This document shows, piece after piece, positions 54,311 to 62,553 of a stretch of 64,000 nucleotides of DNA. Origin of the DNA: Bradyrhizobiaceae bacterium Ga0074131 (GTDB lineage Bacteria; Pseudomonadota; Alphaproteobacteria; Rhizobiales; Xanthobacteraceae); NCBI GenBank assembly GCA_001464035.1, contig LNEC01000005.1, forward strand, positions 1 to 64,000. The letters are read 5' to 3'. The stretch's first letter is position 1. Each line of letters begins with the position of its first letter. The position numbers and the translations under genes are program-made. Below the pieces are notes generated by a model. That model worked only from the letters and a program-made list of their open reading frames with translations. It had not been told where the DNA came from and ran no database searches.

Positions 54311-55402
54311 TCAAGCGGCTGAAAACACCAGCCTGGCAACGGTTCCTTTTTGCCCGGAATAGCTGATCGTTCCGCCGAGCTGTAACGCCAGCCCCTGGAC
54401 GATGCGCACCCCCAGACTTCTGGTCTTGGAGGGATCGAAGGATTCCGGAAACCCTCGCCCATCGTCCGCCACGGTCAACCTCAGTTGCCTGCCGTCGAGC
54501 TGCTCGAGGTTGAGCGAGATGGTCCCTGCCGTTTCAGGTTCGAACGCGTGCTTGAGCGAATTGGTCACCAACTCGACCACGAGCAGCGATAACGTGGTCA
54601 GCTGGCTGATATTGAGCCGGATGGCCGGCGCATCGACCACGCAGACGATGTGGCTTGCACCCGAAATTTTCAGGACATCCGCACAGAGCTCCTGCAGATA
54701 TGAACCGATGCTGAGGTTGATGCGCTGCGGATCGTACAGGCTGCGGTGAATTCGCGAGATCGATTCCAACCTCAGCCGTGCTTCATCCAGCGCATGAAGG
54801 GCTTGCGATGGATCGTTGCGCACTTTGCTGGCCTGCAGACTGAGCAGAGCAGCGACAAACTGCATGTTATTGGCGACGCGATGCTGGAGTTCACCAAACA
54901 TCGTGCGTTGTTCGGAGAGCAGCCGACCGATGAGATCTCGCTCCTTCCCGGACTTGTCCGCCGCCACCTGGACGATATGTATGAGACTGATGTCGACAGC
55001 GACGATGAAGACGTAGAATGCCAATGCGAGGATTGTCGATGCGTCTAGCCCGAAGGAATACCGGGGTGGAATGAAGAAGTACCATGCGGCCAATCCGGAC
55101 AGCACCGCACACACGATTGCCGGCCGGAGGCCGCACACGAAGGCGGCAAGGATCACGGCGGGAAAAAACGTAAGGTACGGAAATCCGGTTGGAAGAAGAT
55201 CGTCAACCGCGAAGCGTACCGCCAACGCCAGGCCGAACAGGGCGATGCCGGCCAGATCCGCCAGCCATCCCCGGTCGCGCAGGCCCCGGCTCGAAGCCAG
55301 CCATGCCAGAAAAGCCGGGAGGGAGGTCCCGGATTCCGACGCGGCGTCTGGATTCATCGGGGGGCCGTCGGCAGGGCTTGAGGCAGCACGCACGCGAGTC
55401 AT
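54311..55402 (-). CDS. Sensor histidine kinase, DUF4118 plus HisKA_2
   Basis: 363 residues. After a short cytoplasmic start come four membrane segments of the DUF4118 (KdpD-like) sensor module (LAGIALFGLALAVRFAVDDL, GFPYLTFFPAVILAAFVCGL, PAIVCAVLSGLAAWYFFIPP, STILALAFYVFIVAVDISLI). The HisKA_2 helix carries the phosphoacceptor in FGELQHRVANNMQFVAALLS, and the ATPase domain has LVVELVTNSLKHAFEPE (N box) and LTVADDGRGFPESFDPSKTR (G box). HisKA_2 kinases in alphaproteobacteria often act with PhyR-type general stress control, but no response regulator is adjacent. An ATG at residue 16 is an alternative start. Confidence 0.9.
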   Translation of the reverse strand: MTRVRAASSPADGPPMNPDAASESGTSLPAFLAWLASSRGLRDRGWLADLAGIALFGLALAVRFAVDDLLPTGFPYLTFFPAVILAAFVCGLRPAIVCAVLSGLAAWYFFIPPRYSFGLDASTILALAFYVFIVAVDISLIHIVQVAADKSGKERDLIGRLLSEQRTMFGELQHRVANNMQFVAALLSLQASKVRNDPSQALHALDEARLRLESISRIHRSLYDPQRINLSIGSYLQELCADVLKISGASHIVCVVDAPAIRLNISQLTTLSLLVVELVTNSLKHAFEPETAGTISLNLEQLDGRQLRLTVADDGRGFPESFDPSKTRSLGVRIVQGLALQLGGTISYSGQKGTVARLVFSAA

Positions 55403-55636
55403 TTTGCTATCTTTTCCGAGTTACCATCTTCCGCTGATACCGATCGGAACATTTAGCAGACCTGTTTCCAGCAATTTGCGCATCGGCAAACATGGTGAAC
55501 CGTTGGCCTGACCGGGGCAGGCCCCGATGCTTTGCGAAGAACACGCGGGAACTTCATGCTGCCTTCAAAACGCGCATTTTCCCGCGAAAGTTCGGCTTCA
55601 TCAAGCCGTAGCACGCCAGGTGGCAGCCGAACCTTT

Positions 55637-55680
55637 TGGCGCTCCCTAGGGGAATCGAACCCCTGTTTCAGCCTTGAGAG
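55637..55680 (-). other. 3'-end fragment of a tRNA or tmRNA, candidate integrase attachment site
   Basis: Read on the minus strand this ends in AGGGGTTCGATTCCCCT, AGGGAGC and GCCA: a T-arm, the 3' strand of an acceptor stem and a CCA-like end, preceded by CTCTCAAGGCTGAAAC. No 5' half with matching acceptor strand is found on the integrase side, so it is a fragment. Such 3' ends are the usual crossover sites of tyrosine integrases. Whether the parent is a tRNA or the alphaproteobacterial tmRNA acceptor piece is not settled. Confidence 0.55.
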
Positions 55681-55700
55681 AGGCGTAACGCGCACTTTGG

Positions 55701-55720
55701 CGAACGTCAACGAACGCCAA
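55701..55720 (+). repeat. Tandem 10-bp repeat, possible integrase arm sites
   Basis: CGAACGTCAA (55701-55710) is followed directly by CGAACGCCAA (55711-55720), nine of ten bases identical. Short direct repeats beside an attachment core are typical of integrase arm-type binding sites. Confidence 0.45.
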
Positions 55721-55823
55721 CAAACATAATGATTTCAATTGCTTAGTTCGCTGGTGTACGCTAAGGTATTCCACGATTCACGACCGTCTTTTGAAGAAAA
55801 GTTGAAGAAGCCAACCCATCAAC

Positions 55824-57119
55824 ATGCCCCGTTCTGCGCGCAACACGTCTCTCGAAACAAGAACCGCGCGAACGCGATTGGGCATTCGCCGTACGCCCTA
55901 TTTTGCAAAGATCGCGAAGGGTCTGCGGCTCGGCTATTATCGTGGTGCGGTCGCAGGCTCATGGATTGCGGGTCACTACCGGGGTGATGGGATCTACGCA
56001 ACCGAGGCGATCGGCGCCGCCGATGACACCCTAGAGGCCGACGGGGCAACCGTTCTCGACTATTGGCAGGCGCAAGAGCACGCCAAGCGTTGGGCCGACC
56101 GTCAGCGACAGATTGCCGAGGGCAGGCTTCGCGAAGGCCCCTATGCGGTCGCAGACGCGGTCAAGGACTATCTCGGCGAAATAGCCGCTGAGAAGTCGCC
56201 GGCCGCCGTGCAGGGCGCAAAGTACGTTTTCGATGCCTGGATCCTGCCAGAGCTCGGCTCCATCCGGATCGAAAAGCTGACCACCGATCGCCTCAACCGT
56301 TGGCGCAACAAGATAGCCACTCAGCCCAAACGCGTCCGCAGCAAGCGCACAGCATCCGAGCCGGCAACGCGCGAAACCGCTGATGATGACGACGCCCGCC
56401 GCGCTCGTAAGGCAACTGCCAACCGAATTCTCACCATGTTGAAGGCAGCGCTCAACCGGGCCTTTCACGCAGATCGCGTTGCCAGCGATAGCGCCTGGCG
56501 AAAGGTCAAGCCATTCAAGCGGGTCGATGAAGCCGTCGTACGCTACATTTCCGTCACCGATTGCCGACGGTTGGTCAACGCATGCTCACGCGACTTCCAG
56601 AAACTTGTTCAGGCGGCGTTGCTTACGGGCTGCCGTTACTCCGAGCTTACCCGACTCAAATGCGAAGGTTTCAACCGCGATAGTGGTACGCTTGCGATCC
56701 GCCTTAGCAAAGGTAAGGTTCGCCACGTCGTTCTTACCGATGAGGGTAAGGATATCTTTCAGGTTTGGACTGCCGACCGCCTCGGAACTGATAGGATCTT
56801 TCTGCGCGACGACGGAAAAACGTGGGGAGCTTCCCATCAGAAACGCCCCCTAACTGAAGCAAGCCGGCAGGCCGGGATCTCACCAGCCGTCAATTTCCAC
56901 ATCTTACGACATACTTATGCGTCACATCTGGCGATGAAGGGTGTTCCGATGGGCGTTATTGCAGCTCAGCTCGGCCATGCAGATACCCGCATGACAGAGA
57001 AGCATTATGCGCACCTGTCGCCGAGCTATGTCGCGCAGACCATTCGGGCGAATTTTCCAGTACTCAATCTGACCGAGGAATCCCAAGTTGTTCCTTTGCG
57101 GAGGCGCATCGCGACGTGA
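55824..57119 (+). CDS. Tyrosine recombinase/phage-type integrase
   Basis: 431 residues. An N-terminal arm-binding part (residues 1-85), a SAM-like core-binding domain (about 95-230), and the catalytic domain. Catalytic residues: R271 in LLTGCRYSELTRL, H359 and R362 in FHILRHTYASHL, a second His in LGHADTRMTEKHY and the nucleophile Y395. All are intact, so the enzyme could be active. It lies between two different tRNA-like 3'-end fragments (55637 and 57361), 143 and 241 bases away, and at the border between well-packed core-type genes and a transposase-rich stretch. Excisionase was not found. Confidence 0.93.
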   Translation: MPRSARNTSLETRTARTRLGIRRTPYFAKIAKGLRLGYYRGAVAGSWIAGHYRGDGIYATEAIGAADDTLEADGATVLDYWQAQEHAKRWADRQRQIAEGRLREGPYAVADAVKDYLGEIAAEKSPAAVQGAKYVFDAWILPELGSIRIEKLTTDRLNRWRNKIATQPKRVRSKRTASEPATRETADDDDARRARKATANRILTMLKAALNRAFHADRVASDSAWRKVKPFKRVDEAVVRYISVTDCRRLVNACSRDFQKLVQAALLTGCRYSELTRLKCEGFNRDSGTLAIRLSKGKVRHVVLTDEGKDIFQVWTADRLGTDRIFLRDDGKTWGASHQKRPLTEASRQAGISPAVNFHILRHTYASHLAMKGVPMGVIAAQLGHADTRMTEKHYAHLSPSYVAQTIRANFPVLNLTEESQVVPLRRRIAT

Positions 57120-57360
57120 TGTACTGTTAGCAAGGACCTGCGACCCCTGCGTCCCGAACGGAATGGTCTCGGCGAAGATAATTGAATTTGTTGAGTTTCT
57201 TGGCGCTGTTTCTTCCTGATCTTCCCTCTTTGTTCACGTTCAATCTTGGGCTTATCTTGGGCTGTAGCCATCAACGTGGTTCGTTCTGCTCGGCCTCGTG
57301 GACGCACGCTGATCGCAGGTATAGATCAAGTACGGTTTTGACGCGCCCCCTTGATCAAAT

Positions 57361-57407
57361 CGCTCATAACGGTCTAGTTGCAGGTTCGAGTCCTACCGGG
57401 CCCACCA
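57361..57407 (+). other. 3' half of a tRNA-Met gene, candidate attachment site
   Basis: CGCTCATAACGG carries a CAT anticodon loop and the 3' side of the stem; TTGCAGGTTCGAGTCCTAC and CGGGCCCACCA give the T-arm and the acceptor 3' strand with CCA. The sequence to the left (TTGATCAAAT) is not a D-arm or 5' acceptor, so only the last 47 bases of a tRNA are here. This is what integration into the 3' end of a tRNA leaves at the far end of an island. Confidence 0.7.
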
Positions 57408-57452
57408 ATGACAGTCTCTTTCTGCGTTATTGGCCGGCATTTCCGTTCCGCC

Positions 57453-57590
57453 TCAGATGGCGCTGAGCGGCAGGCTCGGCCCGGGTCTTGCACCGGTTAC
57501 ACTCAATCTCGAGCCAGGCCAGTCCGCCGTTGAGGCATTGCGCGATCGTCGGGGACGGCTGTGCCGGCCCACCATAGCCCTCTATCCGGA
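57453..57590 (-). pseudogene. Remnant of a small CxxC protein gene
   Basis: On the minus strand the frame reads YGGPAQPSPTIAQCLNGGLA, then WLEIECNRCKTRA, after which one extra base shifts into SLPLSAI and a stop. I recall small Bradyrhizobium proteins with the core CLNGGLxWLExECxRCKTRAS, often near transposons. No start codon with a ribosome site is present and the 5' part is cut by the IS66 end. Confidence 0.35.
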
Positions 57591-57698
57591 CCGACCAATG
57601 CGGCCGTAAGCCTCGGCTCGGTCCGCCTCACCGCGGTCACCTTCCTGAAGATGTCCTGACCTGCGAGTCTGGCGGTTGTCATAACCGTTAGGCTTAGA

Positions 57699-58134
57699 AT
57701 GGACACAGTGGATAATGCTATCACTAAGCCGGTTCATCGGCTTGAGGTGTTCACCGGTGCAGGTCGTCGGCGAACGTGGAGCGACGAGGACAAGGGACGG
57801 ATTGTCGCTGAGATCGTAGCGAGCGGCGAGTCTGTCTCTGCCGTAGCCCGACGGCACGGACTGTCGCCGCAGCAGTTATGGCTGGCGCCGGGGATTGCAA
57901 GCGTCCCAGACTGCGCTTTCAGATGCTGAAGAGCTGCAGTTCATTCCGGCAGTCCTGGACATGGCACCGTCTTCCCCGTCCGTCCGTCGTCAACGCAAAA
58001 TGCCGCGGCGTCAGGTTGAGCCCGATGCGGGACTGATCGAGGTCGAGATCGACGACGTGACGGTTCGGGTTGGCCGCGGTGCGGATGCAAAGACCGTGAC
58101 AGCGGTGCTGCGGGCGTTGAAAGCCACAGCATGA
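57699..58134 (+). pseudogene. tnpA: IS66 tnpA, frameshifted
   Basis: The first part, VHRLEVFTGAGRRRTWSDED, KGRIVAEIVASGESVSAVAR and RHGLSPQQL, is the helix-turn-helix of IS66 OrfA. At about 57878 the sequence lacks two bases expected between QQL and GWRR, after which the reading continues in another frame (GLQASQTALSDAEELQFIPA, VEPDAGLIEVEIDDVTVRVG) to a stop overlapping the tnpB start. A single-frame product is not possible. Confidence 0.8.
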
Positions 58135-58487
58135 TCGGCCCGACCGGCGCGGTCCGCGTGATGGTGGCGACCAAGCCCGTCGACTTCCGCAAGGGTGCCG
58201 AGGGATTGGCAGCACTGGTGCGCGAGACAATGGCGGCGGATCCATTCTCCGGGGCGGTCTACGTGTTCAGAGCGAAGCGCGCCGACCGGATCAAGCTGGT
58301 GTTCTGGGATGGCACCGGTCTTTGTCTGTTCGCCAAGTGGCTGGAGGACGGCATCTTCCGATGGCCGAAGATCGAGAGCGGCGTGATGAAGTTATCGGCC
58401 GCGCAATTGTCTGCGCTGCTGGAAGGGCTGGACTGGCGTCGCGTCCATGAGGCGCGGGAAACAGTGACGCCGACACAGCCGAGCTGA
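58131..58487 (+). CDS. tnpB: IS66 family accessory protein TnpB
   Basis: 118 residues, intact. MIGPTGAVRVMVATKPVDFR, KGAEGLAALVRETMAADPFS, GAVYVFRAKRADRIKLVFWD and GTGLCLFAKWLEDGIFRWPK are diagnostic of IS66 Orf2. The protein is required for transposition of complete IS66 elements but its mechanism is unknown. The start overlaps tnpA by four bases (ATGA). This is the only undamaged gene of the element. Confidence 0.95.
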   Translation: MIGPTGAVRVMVATKPVDFRKGAEGLAALVRETMAADPFSGAVYVFRAKRADRIKLVFWDGTGLCLFAKWLEDGIFRWPKIESGVMKLSAAQLSALLEGLDWRRVHEARETVTPTQPS

Positions 58488-58556
58488 TCTTTATCCCTGA
58501 AGTGAATTAGCCGCATCGAGGCCGTCGCAAATTGTCGCCGAATATGATCTGATTCG

Positions 58557-60083
58557 ATGATGCCAAGCGACGCATTGCCCGACGATCTTGAGACGCTGAA
58601 AGCGATGCTGCTCGCCGAGCAGTGCGAGAGTGAGCGGCTGCGCCAGATCATCAAGGAAATGCAGCGGCACCGTTTTGGCCGCAGGGCCGAGACGCTGCCC
58701 GAAGATCAAATGCTGCTCGGCCTCGAAGACGTCGAGCAAATGGCGGCGAGCGATGCGGCGATAGCAGATCAGTCGGCTCCGACTGAGCGAGCCGCGCGCG
58801 CCGAGAAGCGACGCACCAACCGCGGCTCGTTGCCGGCGCATTTGCCACGGGTCGATATCGACGACGATATCGACAGCAGGACCTGCCCTTGCTGCCAGGG
58901 CGAGTTGCACCGGATCGGGGAGGACAAGAGCGAGCGGCTGGACATCGTGCCGGCGCAGTTCCGGGTGCTCGTCACCCGCCGCCCGAAATACGCCTGCCGG
59001 CGTTGCGAGGATGGTGTTGTGCAGGCCCTCGCGCCCGCGCGACTGATCGAAGGCGGCATGCCGACGGAAGCCACCATCGCCCAGGTCCTGGTGTCGAAAT
59101 ATGCCGATCATCTGCCGCTGTATCGCCAGGCGCAGATCTACGCCCGGCAAGGTATCGAACTGGACCGATCGACGCTGGCGGACTGGGTCGGCCACGCTGC
59201 CTGGCACCTGCGCCCGCTGCAGGAGCGGCTGCTGGCGAGGCTGAAGGAGCGCCCCCGCCTGTATGCGGACGAGACGACCGCGCCGGTGCTCGACCCTGGC
59301 CGGGGCTGCACCAAGACCGGACAGCTCTGGGCCTATGCCGCCGACGACCGGCCATGGGGCGGCTGTGACCCACCGGGCGTCGTCTATGTCTACGCACCCG
59401 ATCGTAAGTCGGAGCGGCCAATCACCCATCTGGAGGGCTTCAAGGGCATCCTGCAGGTCGATGGGTATGCCGGCTACCGCAAGCTGGCCGACCGAGGCGA
59501 CGTCCGCCTTGCATTCTGCTGGTCGCACGTTCGACGTGGGTTCTATGAGCTCGCCGTCTCTGGTCCGGCACCGATCGCCAGCGAAGCGCTCGAACGTATT
59601 GCCGGGCTCTATGCCGTCGAGAAAGACGTCCGCGGTCGAAGTCCCGAGGAGCGCCGAGCAGTTCGCTCGCTAAAAAGCCGTCCCCTGATCGCCGCGCTCG
59701 AGCCGTGGCTGCGCACAAAACTCGGCCTGATCAGCCAGAAAAGCAAGCTTGCCACGGCCATCCGCTAAGCCCTGTCGCGCTGGCAGGGCCTGACGCGCTT
59801 CATTGATGATGGCCGCATCGAACTCGACAACAATACTGTCGAGCGCTCCATCCGCCCGATCGCGCTCAGCCGGAAGAACGCGTTGTTCGCCGGTTCCGAC
59901 GGAGGCGCCAAGCATTGGGCCACCGTCGCGTCCCTGATCGAGACCTGCAAGTTGAACGACATCGACCCGCTCGCGTATCTGACCGACGTCCTCACGCGCA
60001 TCGTCAATGGTCACCCCAACCGCGATATCGATCAGTTGCTGCCGTGGGCCTATAGAAAGCAAGAACTCAAAGCCGTGGCCTAG
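58557..60083 (+). pseudogene. tnpC: IS66 transposase TnpC with a premature stop
   Basis: 508 codons in one frame, with an in-frame TAA at 59766-59768. Before it: an N-terminal leucine-zipper-like part (LPDDLETLKAMLLAEQCESE), the TnpC zinc-finger region (RTCPCCQGELHRIGEDKSER, KYACRRCEDGVVQAL) and the DDE core start (YADETTAPVLDPGRG, LQVDGYAGYRKLAD, FCWSHVRRGFYELA). After it: ALSRWQGLTRFIDDGRIELD and NNTVERSIRPIALSRKNALF, holding the last catalytic Glu. The stop removes that Glu, so the enzyme is dead. The change is one base from a Tyr codon, which fits a recent nonsense mutation. Confidence 0.88.
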
Positions 60084-60097
60084 AAACAGCGCTTACC

Positions 60098-60166
60098 ATG
60101 CAGCGTGTTCTTGCCGGTATCGATACCAATCGTGCGCGCAATTGTGGTGTCTGCTTTGCTGGGCAT
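60098..60166 (-). pseudogene. 5' fragment of an IS110-family transposase
   Basis: A GGAGGACACGCC ribosome site precedes an ATG at 60166 and 23 codons, MPSKADTTIARTIGIDTGKN then TLH, the N-terminus of IS110/IS1111-type DEDD transposases (the first catalytic Asp is in IGIDTGK). The frame is cut exactly at the right end of the IS66 element, and the rest of the gene is not found at the left end. Confidence 0.7.
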
Positions 60167-60261
60167 GGCGTGTCCTCCTCGTGCTCTTCAAAAGCCCTTC
60201 AACCGACTCTGCGAGTCGTTAGGGGCGGGAGCACGGCCGGTCCATCCCATTCGCGACGCCT

Positions 60262-60342
60262 TGATTGAGCGACCTCAATCCCAAGCTTGAGCAGTTCGCC
60301 ATGGATACGCGGCACGCCCAAAAGCTGATTTTCGATACTCAT
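60262..60342 (-). pseudogene. Fragment of an integrase-core (rve) transposase
   Basis: On the minus strand MSIENQLLGVPRIHGELLKL followed by GIEVAQS matches the segment before the DDE core of widespread IS481/IS3-like transposases (normally RMSxENPLWGAPRIHGELLKLG). Both sides are unrelated, so it is a short relic. Confidence 0.6.
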
Positions 60343-60419
60343 CTGCCGACGGACACCATCGTCGAGACTCTCAGTTTGTCTCAAGGGTGCTGACGGTGAA
60401 TAAACTTTGAAGAGCCCTG

Positions 60420-61967
60420 CTAGGCGAAGGAAGGCAGCGCTTCTGCGTACTTCTTCAAGTCATTTTTTCTGATCTTGCCGTTTGGAGCAACCGGAAGCTG
60501 TGACATCACGATTATCTTCTGAGGTTTTTTGTACCGAGCGAGCTGCTCATCCAGCAGCGCAAATAGTGTGTCTATCTCTATATGGCAGCCAGGAACCGGC
60601 TCAACAAAGGCAACAATTTCCTCATTACCTTCGATTGACCGCCCAACGACTGCAGAGTTCAGAACTGCTGGATGCGTATTAAGCGCCGCCTCAATCTCCG
60701 GAGGATAAACGTTGAAGCCTGAACGAATGATCAATTCTTTAGTGCGCCCCTGCACTACCATCTCTTGCTTTGAATTAACGCTCACAATATCGCCAGTATT
60801 CAAATATCCATCCTTATCGATTACCGCCTCTGTAAGCTCTGGCTGACGAAAATAGCCAAGCATCACGTTAGGTCCACGCACATGCAGCTCTCCTGGAGAG
60901 CCATCCATAATCTCGCAGCCATCGGACCCAACAATCTTGATCTCAACGCCAGGAATTGGAGTACCTATGTTGACCTCATTGCTTCCTACCGCATATAGAG
61001 TGCGGCTAATAGTAGGCGACGTCTCAGTTAGGCCATAACCGTTGTGAAGTACGACGCCAAGCACCCGCTCGACATTTTGGCGAAGTGATAGATCGAGCGG
61101 CGCCGTCCCAGTGTAGGCGTACCGCAACCGATTTGGCATGAGTTGAAGATCAGTTTGGTCAGCATGAGCAACGAGGCGAGCAAATAAAGCCGGCACGGCT
61201 GCGAAAAATGTCAGCGTACCATTTTGAATGACTTCGATTGTCTGCGCGAGCGAAAAACGCGACATAATTCGCGAATGACCTCCCGCAAAGAGCAGTCCCT
61301 GCATCAGAGCAAGCCCGTACGAATGCGAGATGGGCATGAGGCATAGCGAAACGTCATCCGCCAAAATGGTCTTCGTTAATTTTCCACGGCAGGCAACAAA
61401 TGCAAGATTACGATGGCTCAGCATCACCCCCTTGGGGCGGCCTGTGGTTCCCGTTGTGTAAATCAGCGTAGCAACCTGCTTTGCGGGATCACTTTCAACA
61501 CTTTCGGCCATTGTTCCCGCATCCAGGCTTCCAACTTTCACCCTACCGATCTCGTCAAACACCTCCAGAGTTGCGCCATGGCGCCGTGCGTGAGCGTCCG
61601 CTTCCGAAGAAATGGTATGGGTGTAGAATACACAGCGGGGACTGCTGTCTTCCTTGATCAAATCAATCTCGCGTGAGCTGAGACGAGCGCTAGTCATCAC
61701 GCTCCACGCGTCCAACCGACTTGCAGCGTACATCAGCACAATTGCGGCGATCGAATTCTCACAGACCACCATAACACGGTCGCCAGGACGAACACCCAAT
61801 TCCGCCATTTTTCCGGCAACATCGGCAACAGTGTCGATCAGACGCCGATAGCTCCACTCCGCACCATCTTCATCGGTGAATGCAATTCGGGACGCCCCCT
61901 CCTTTGCACCCTCCTCCAATATCATGTGGATTCTAGATGGCAGATTCGACAATAAGTCCGGGGTCAT
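60420..61967 (-). CDS. AMP-dependent acyl-CoA synthetase/ligase
   Basis: 515 residues, class I adenylate-forming enzyme. The P-loop-like motif is TLIYTTGTTGRPKGVMLSHR (about 170), the aromatic-lid region VLHNGYGLTETSPTISRTLY (about 310), GYLNTGDIVSVNSKQEMVVQ, the hinge GRTKELIIRSGFNVYPPEIE, and the catalytic lysine in APNGKIRKNDLK. It activates a carboxylic acid to its CoA ester; the substrate is unknown. It is noticeably AT-richer than the first 50 kb and sits between transposase remnants, which suggests it arrived with the mobile region. A palindrome 132 bases upstream (62099-62113) is a candidate operator. Confidence 0.92.
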   Translation of the reverse strand: MTPDLLSNLPSRIHMILEEGAKEGASRIAFTDEDGAEWSYRRLIDTVADVAGKMAELGVRPGDRVMVVCENSIAAIVLMYAASRLDAWSVMTSARLSSREIDLIKEDSSPRCVFYTHTISSEADAHARRHGATLEVFDEIGRVKVGSLDAGTMAESVESDPAKQVATLIYTTGTTGRPKGVMLSHRNLAFVACRGKLTKTILADDVSLCLMPISHSYGLALMQGLLFAGGHSRIMSRFSLAQTIEVIQNGTLTFFAAVPALFARLVAHADQTDLQLMPNRLRYAYTGTAPLDLSLRQNVERVLGVVLHNGYGLTETSPTISRTLYAVGSNEVNIGTPIPGVEIKIVGSDGCEIMDGSPGELHVRGPNVMLGYFRQPELTEAVIDKDGYLNTGDIVSVNSKQEMVVQGRTKELIIRSGFNVYPPEIEAALNTHPAVLNSAVVGRSIEGNEEIVAFVEPVPGCHIEIDTLFALLDEQLARYKKPQKIIVMSQLPVAPNGKIRKNDLKKYAEALPSFA

Positions 61968-62098
61968 CGATCATCTTTCTCCGCGAGGCATCTCTTTGGG
62001 AGCATTCTCAAGAACACAACGACCGCTCAGCACACGGAGCCAAATGTTATATGGCGACACTGGTTGATCACACCCAAGAAGACGCTTGACTTTTGATG

Positions 62099-62113
62099 CT
62101 ACCAATCTGGTAG
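62099..62113. promoter_or_regulatory. Palindrome CTACCAATCTGGTAG, candidate GntR operator
   Basis: CTACCA-ATC-TGGTAG is a perfect 6-3-6 dyad, 132 bases before the acyl-CoA synthetase start. A near-identical copy (CTACCA-ATA-TGGTAG), also followed by a TCCATTT tract, lies at 63971. Two copies in an AT-rich region around one GntR gene make a shared operator likely (inference). Confidence 0.5.
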
Positions 62114-62231
62114 GTCCATTTTTTAACCATGTCAAGAATGAATAGAGCCGGCTCCGCAAACTTGAACAGGACGACAAGTCGAATTTCTGCCTGACAGCGG
62201 GCACGCCGATGCCTGCGAATCAGGAGCGACC

Positions 62232-62540
62232 ATGTGCAGACGAGCACGCCGGAACCACACACCAGCCTTCAAGGCAAAGGCGGCTCTAGCCGCCGTCAAG
62301 GGTGACCGGACGACAACTCAACTGGCCGAGCAGTTCGACGTTCACCCCAATCAGATCATGACGTGGAAGACTTAGCTTGAAAGCAAGGCCGCCGATGCAT
62401 TCGGTCCCGGTGGCGGGTCCGGAGCCGAGCAAGCAGCCATCGACGTGAAGTCGCTTCACGCCAAGATCGGAGAGCTCCGTCCCCGTACTACCAAGCCCGA
62501 GCCCGAGCAGAATCTCCGCATCGGTGACCGAGCCTCGTAA
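62232..62540 (+). pseudogene. IS3-family transposase OrfA remnant with a nonsense codon
   Basis: The frame from the ATG at 62232 reads MCRRARRNHTPAFKAKAALA, AVKGDRTTTQLAEQFDVHPN and QIMTWKT, then a TAG, and continues LESKAADAFGPGGGSGAEQA and AIDVKSLHAKIGEL. This is the N-terminal helix-turn-helix protein of IS3-group elements, where the normal text has a sense codon in place of TAG. The expected leucine-zipper end (LENDFLERAL) is replaced by unrelated codons, and no OrfB follows. Confidence 0.8.
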
Positions 62541-62553
62541 ATTTCAGGAGCGC

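Larger units (their letters stand above)
55403..55823. other. Gap carrying an attachment-site-like remnant
   Basis: 421 bases between the histidine kinase and the integrase. It holds the tRNA-like 3'-end fragment at 55637-55680 and a tandem 10-bp repeat at 55701-55720, listed separately. The first 230 bases show nothing further. Confidence 0.5.
57120..57605. other. Gap holding a tRNA-Met fragment and a decayed gene
   Basis: About 485 bases between the integrase and the left end of the IS66 element. It contains the tRNA-Met 3' half at 57361-57407 and a remnant at 57453-57590, listed separately. The first 240 bases have no supported gene. Confidence 0.5.
57606..60096 (+). mobile_element. IS66-family insertion sequence, inactivated
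   Basis: About 2.49 kb with the IS66 layout tnpA-tnpB-tnpC. The left end starts GTAAGCCTCGGCTC and the right end finishes CAGCGCTTAC (inverted GTAAGCGCTG), matching the family's GTAAGC termini. The flanking eight bases agree only partly (ATGCGGCC against ATGCAGCG if one base is allowed), so target duplication is not certain. tnpA has a frameshift and tnpC a premature stop, so the copy cannot move by itself. It interrupts an IS110-type fragment on its right. Confidence 0.85.
60097..60419. other. Transposase graveyard between IS66 and the synthetase gene
   Basis: Holds an IS110-type 5' fragment (60098-60166) and an rve-type transposase fragment (60262-60342), both on the minus strand, with unassigned bases between. 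No intact gene. Confidence 0.6.

Noticed and set aside
57026..57307. Lys/Gln-rich minus-strand frame (MATAQDKPKIEREQRGKIRK...) overlapping the integrase end
   Set aside because: Its second half lies opposite the integrase coding region and there is no ribosome site; likely spurious.
57598..60104. 8-bp target duplication of the IS66 element
   Set aside because: The flanks agree at six of eight positions only after shifting the right end by one base, so a duplication cannot be claimed.
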